A DNA stretch of 64,000 nt from an uncultured Desulfobulbaceae bacterium (GTDB lineage Bacteria > Desulfobacterota > Desulfobulbia > Desulfobulbales > Desulfobulbaceae), in the NCBI GenBank assembly GCA_947259225.1, contig CAMYLK010000005.1, positions 62,001-126,000 on the forward strand, given 5' to 3'. The position numbers were made by a program, and so were the translations under genes. The notes beneath the pieces are model-generated. The model saw nothing but the letters and a program-made list of their open reading frames with translations. It searched no databases and was not told where the DNA came from. Below are positions 61,139-64,000 of the stretch, one piece after another. The stretch's first letter is position 1; every line of letters starts with the position of its first letter.

Positions 61139-62249
61139 TGGTGACCCAGGCACGCATTTTTCGTATTGAATCATAAGCGTTATCATCCAGGACAACAAAC
61201 TTGTCTATATGGAGTTTTTGGAGAATTTCCTTGCCCTTTTCTTCTTTATGAATATTCAAAAACAAATTTCTCCACTTCTCTTTGAGGTCATTATCCAGTG
61301 CTGAAGGCACTACGATTGGCGGGATTCCATACGGCTCTGACTTATAGATAATTTTTGTTTGAGAAGTCAACGCAGGGTCCGAGCTGTTCATATACTCCCA
61401 TATAAGACCGTCAACAGAAGCGCCGTCAGTTAAGGCATGGGCAACCATTTCGATAGACCTGTCATGACTATACGTGTAGACAGAGTCACTGAAAAATGAT
61501 TCAACATCCTCGTTCATCTGGGCAAGCATATACGTAGGTGAAAGTTTCCCGGTATTTGACATTGGATCGGTAAAGGCAAAGCGTTTTCCCCGGAGATCTT
61601 CCAGTGAAGTTGCCTTGCTCGTTGCCGGAACAATGATGTAAGAGTGATAGAGTGGCTCACCATAGGCAACTGGTGCAACAAGCAGCTCCATCCCAAACTG
61701 ATCATGGCCGTCAACATATGCGCCGCTGCAGACAAAAGCCAGGTCAAGTTTATTGTCTCTGACCAGATTATTTACTTCCTCGTAGGTTTGTCGTTGAATG
61801 AGTTCGACCTGGATGCCAAGTTTTTGGGAGATATAGTTCAACAGGTCTTTATAGAGGACAAATGTTTCTTTTGGGGAAATGACAGCAGATATTGCAATAC
61901 GCAAAGTGTTGCCCTGTTCCTTTTCCTGGACTACCTCGCTATGCTCACCGGCGGACAGGGAAACTTTGACAGGTTTATTCTCCTGTCTCTCACAGCCTGC
62001 AGAGAAACAAAAAAGAAAAAGAATGGAAATCAACCATAAGGAAAAACGAGTTGTCTGTATTGCGGTCATATTTTTCTTGCCATGTGTCAATCGTATCAGT
62101 ATGCCCTGCGCATTTACGATATAAAAAATGTTATTATGTTTTGTCGAACAGGAAAAAATACTCCTTCCTTTGATGAAAATCAGGTAAGAGGCAAGAATTA
62201 CAGGGTGCAAAAGAGACCAATCCCAACCTCCCTGTAAATATAATCTCAT
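61131..62249 (-). CDS. PhnD-like phosphate/phosphonate-type periplasmic substrate-binding protein
   Basis: Lipobox-like FCFSAGC; LRIAISAVISPKETFVLYKDLLNYISQKLGIQVELIQRQTYEEVNNLVRDNKLDLAFVCSGAYVDGH. Confidence 0.88.
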   Translation of the reverse strand: MRLYLQGGWDWSLLHPVILASYLIFIKGRSIFSCSTKHNNIFYIVNAQGILIRLTHGKKNMTAIQTTRFSLWLISILFLFCFSAGCERQENKPVKVSLSAGEHSEVVQEKEQGNTLRIAISAVISPKETFVLYKDLLNYISQKLGIQVELIQRQTYEEVNNLVRDNKLDLAFVCSGAYVDGHDQFGMELLVAPVAYGEPLYHSYIIVPATSKATSLEDLRGKRFAFTDPMSNTGKLSPTYMLAQMNEDVESFFSDSVYTYSHDRSIEMVAHALTDGASVDGLIWEYMNSSDPALTSQTKIIYKSEPYGIPPIVVPSALDNDLKEKWRNLFLNIHKEEKGKEILQKLHIDKFVVLDDNAYDSIRKMRAWVTSE

Positions 62250-62392
62250 AATAGGCCGTAAAAATCAAACCGGGACAGGTGCTGAGGATTTTCTGCTTGA
62301 TTAAACATATGTACCGGCAGCCTTAAGCTGGAGGTGACTGAAGGAAGTTGAAATTTATAGTAGTACTTTTCCGGAGGCGGGAGGCGGTTGTT

Positions 62393-62983
62393 TTATTTTG
62401 ACTCCACTGGTTTTCCGTCCTTGAATTCCCCGGAATATCTTTCACCATCAGAGAGGATGAGCGTTCCTTGGCCGTGTGGCATTCCATTTTTGAATTCACC
62501 TTCATAGGCACTGCCATCAGTGGAGGAATAAGTGCCTTGCCCATTTTCAAGTCCATCCTTATATTCACCGACATATTTTGAACCGTCAGGGTAGGTGAGC
62601 GTTCCTTGGCCGTTGGGCAGGCCATTGCTGAAGGTGCCGATAAGTTTTTTGCCGCTGGGATAGGTCGCGGTTCCCTGTCCGTGCGGTTTTCCATCCTTGA
62701 ATGTTCCAATATATTTCATGCCATTGGGATAGGTTGAAACTCCTTGTCCGTTTTCTGAGCCATTCTTAAATTCACCTGCATATACAGTCCCATCAGGGAA
62801 GGTATGAGTTCCTTGTCCATGTCTTTTTCCATCCTTCCAGTCACCTTCGTATTTTGAACCGTTAAAAAAGATGTAACTTCCATGTCCGTTCAGACAATTC
62901 CCCTCAACGCATTCATTAGTTGAACATGATGAAATGAAGAATAATACAAGGAGAACTAAGGGAACAAATGGATGGTTTTTCAA
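62393..62983 (-). CDS. MORN-repeat lipoprotein
   Basis: Lipobox FISSC; about seven 23-aa repeats of the type G-x-YxGxFKdGxxHGQGTxTYPdG. Confidence 0.93.
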   Translation of the reverse strand: MKNHPFVPLVLLVLFFISSCSTNECVEGNCLNGHGSYIFFNGSKYEGDWKDGKRHGQGTHTFPDGTVYAGEFKNGSENGQGVSTYPNGMKYIGTFKDGKPHGQGTATYPSGKKLIGTFSNGLPNGQGTLTYPDGSKYVGEYKDGLENGQGTYSSTDGSAYEGEFKNGMPHGQGTLILSDGERYSGEFKDGKPVESK

Positions 62984-63239
62984 GGCGTTTCACCGAAAGT
63001 CATGAGTGATAAACAATTGTCGTTAGTTGATGGAGCAACATTAACTACCAGCTCACATTACTGCACCCTCTTATTTCTTTTTTATTAACTTGTTGAGATA
63101 AATCTTAAGCTGTGCTATGTTTTAGCCATTCCTAAAAATCAATCGGCCGCTTTCATCCCACCTTTCTGCCTTTTGTTTTTACACTCTAGTCAGGCTAAAA
63201 GAATATTGTTTAGCCGATTCACAAACAGGGGAGAACAAT

Positions 63240-63482
63240 ATGAGACTTTACGTTGGTAATTTTGTCTATACTACCACGGAATTGGAATTGAAGGAGCTTT
63301 TTGCCGCCCAGGGTTCAGTTGATAATGTCAGGATAATCCACGACCAATTCACCCGGCAATCCAAGTGTTTCGGATATGTAAAAATGCTGACAAAAAAGGG
63401 GGGGGAAAAAGCTGTCGATTCACTGCATGGCAAAATATTTAACGACAATCGTTTGGTAGTCAAAAAAGCCAGGCGGATCTGA
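63240..63482 (+). CDS. RRM-type RNA-binding protein
   Basis: RNP2 LYVGNF and RNP1-like KCFGYVKM; 80 aa. Confidence 0.93.
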   Translation: MRLYVGNFVYTTTELELKELFAAQGSVDNVRIIHDQFTRQSKCFGYVKMLTKKGGEKAVDSLHGKIFNDNRLVVKKARRI

Positions 63483-63654
63483 ATAACTGTTTCCGATCAT
63501 CGGAAAATTGATAGTCGCAGTGACAATATTCACTTTTCATATTTGAGGTACACGAGTTTGCGAGACCTTGAAGAGGAGAAGTCTCTTCTGCTTTGTGAAA
63601 AAGAGTTTATAACCCTCTAGATATAATCTGGAGCAATATATTTCGAAAAAGATC

Positions 63655-63702
63655 ATACAGGCAAGCCACGTGAGCGATGAAGCTCACGTGGCTTGCCTGT
63701 AT
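63655..63702. terminator. 21-bp perfect inverted repeat (bidirectional terminator candidate between convergent genes)
   Basis: ATACAGGCAAGCCACGTGAGC-GATGAA-GCTCACGTGGCTTGCCTGTAT. Confidence 0.7.
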
Positions 63703-63722
63703 CTGGTTTTAAGATAAGAATG

Positions 63723-64000
63723 TTATTCTATAATGGTCGCTTGTTTTGAAAATGAATCCGGGATGTTTATTTGAAGTTTATCCTGCAGCGCCTTGTTAAT
63801 AAAAATATTTGATTTCCGATTTTTTACAAGCTTGATCTTGGCAGGATCTGCCCCTTTCAATATAGCTACAGCTGTTTTTCCAGACCACATACCCTGTTCT
63901 TCCGGAACCTTGGTCATACCAAGAAGCGTCACCGGCATCATCCACTCACTTTCGGTCATTGATAACTTTTTGGAATTTTTCAAAGCAAATTGAGCTGCTT
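63723..64000 (-). CDS. ABC transporter substrate-binding protein, C-terminal part (truncated by window end)
   Basis: Open to the window edge: AAQFALKNSKKLSMTESEWMMPVTLLGMTKVPEEQGMWSGKTAVAILKGADPAKI. Confidence 0.6.
   Translation of the reverse strand, partial: AAQFALKNSKKLSMTESEWMMPVTLLGMTKVPEEQGMWSGKTAVAILKGADPAKIKLVKNRKSNIFINKALQDKLQINIPDSFSKQATIIE

Noticed and set aside
62323-62709. 128-aa minus-strand ORF overlapping the MORN gene
   Set aside because: Out-of-frame reading of the MORN repeats; the 62393-62983 frame has lipobox and clear MORN motifs.

Overview
The window carries a deltaproteobacterial-style chromosome segment (Desulfobulbales-like by gene content; this is inference, no database was searched). 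Main blocks, left to right: (1) the end of a V/A-type ATPase operon (A, B, D); (2) an acetate module (acs, DUF294/CBS protein, DnaQ-like exonuclease, DUF4212 plus Na+/solute symporter); (3) alaS; (4) a ~12 kb lipid/hydrocarbon cluster with a dedicated type II FAS-like set (KS, ACP, two phytoene-desaturase-like flavoproteins, FabG, FabZ-like, FabI-like) followed directly by oleA-oleB-oleC-oleD; (5) an F-type ATPase operon (b', b, delta, alpha, gamma, beta, epsilon) without the a and c subunits; (6) housekeeping genes (gltA-like, amiC-like, mutS, efp-epmA) and an in-frame endonuclease III-exonuclease III fusion; (7) a CpxRA-like two-component system next to an envelope methionine module: a Met-rich lipoprotein, a gene interrupted by an in-frame TGA that reads as a short secreted selenoprotein, and a membrane-anchored MsrA-MsrB fusion; (8) prfC, gdh, stress and signalling genes. 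The strongest candidates for something undescribed are the TGA-containing ORF at 46418-46747, which the ORF track misses, together with the 11-bp-phased CTTTAC repeats upstream of its operon; the combined polyene-FAS/ole cluster; and the Nth-Xth fusion.
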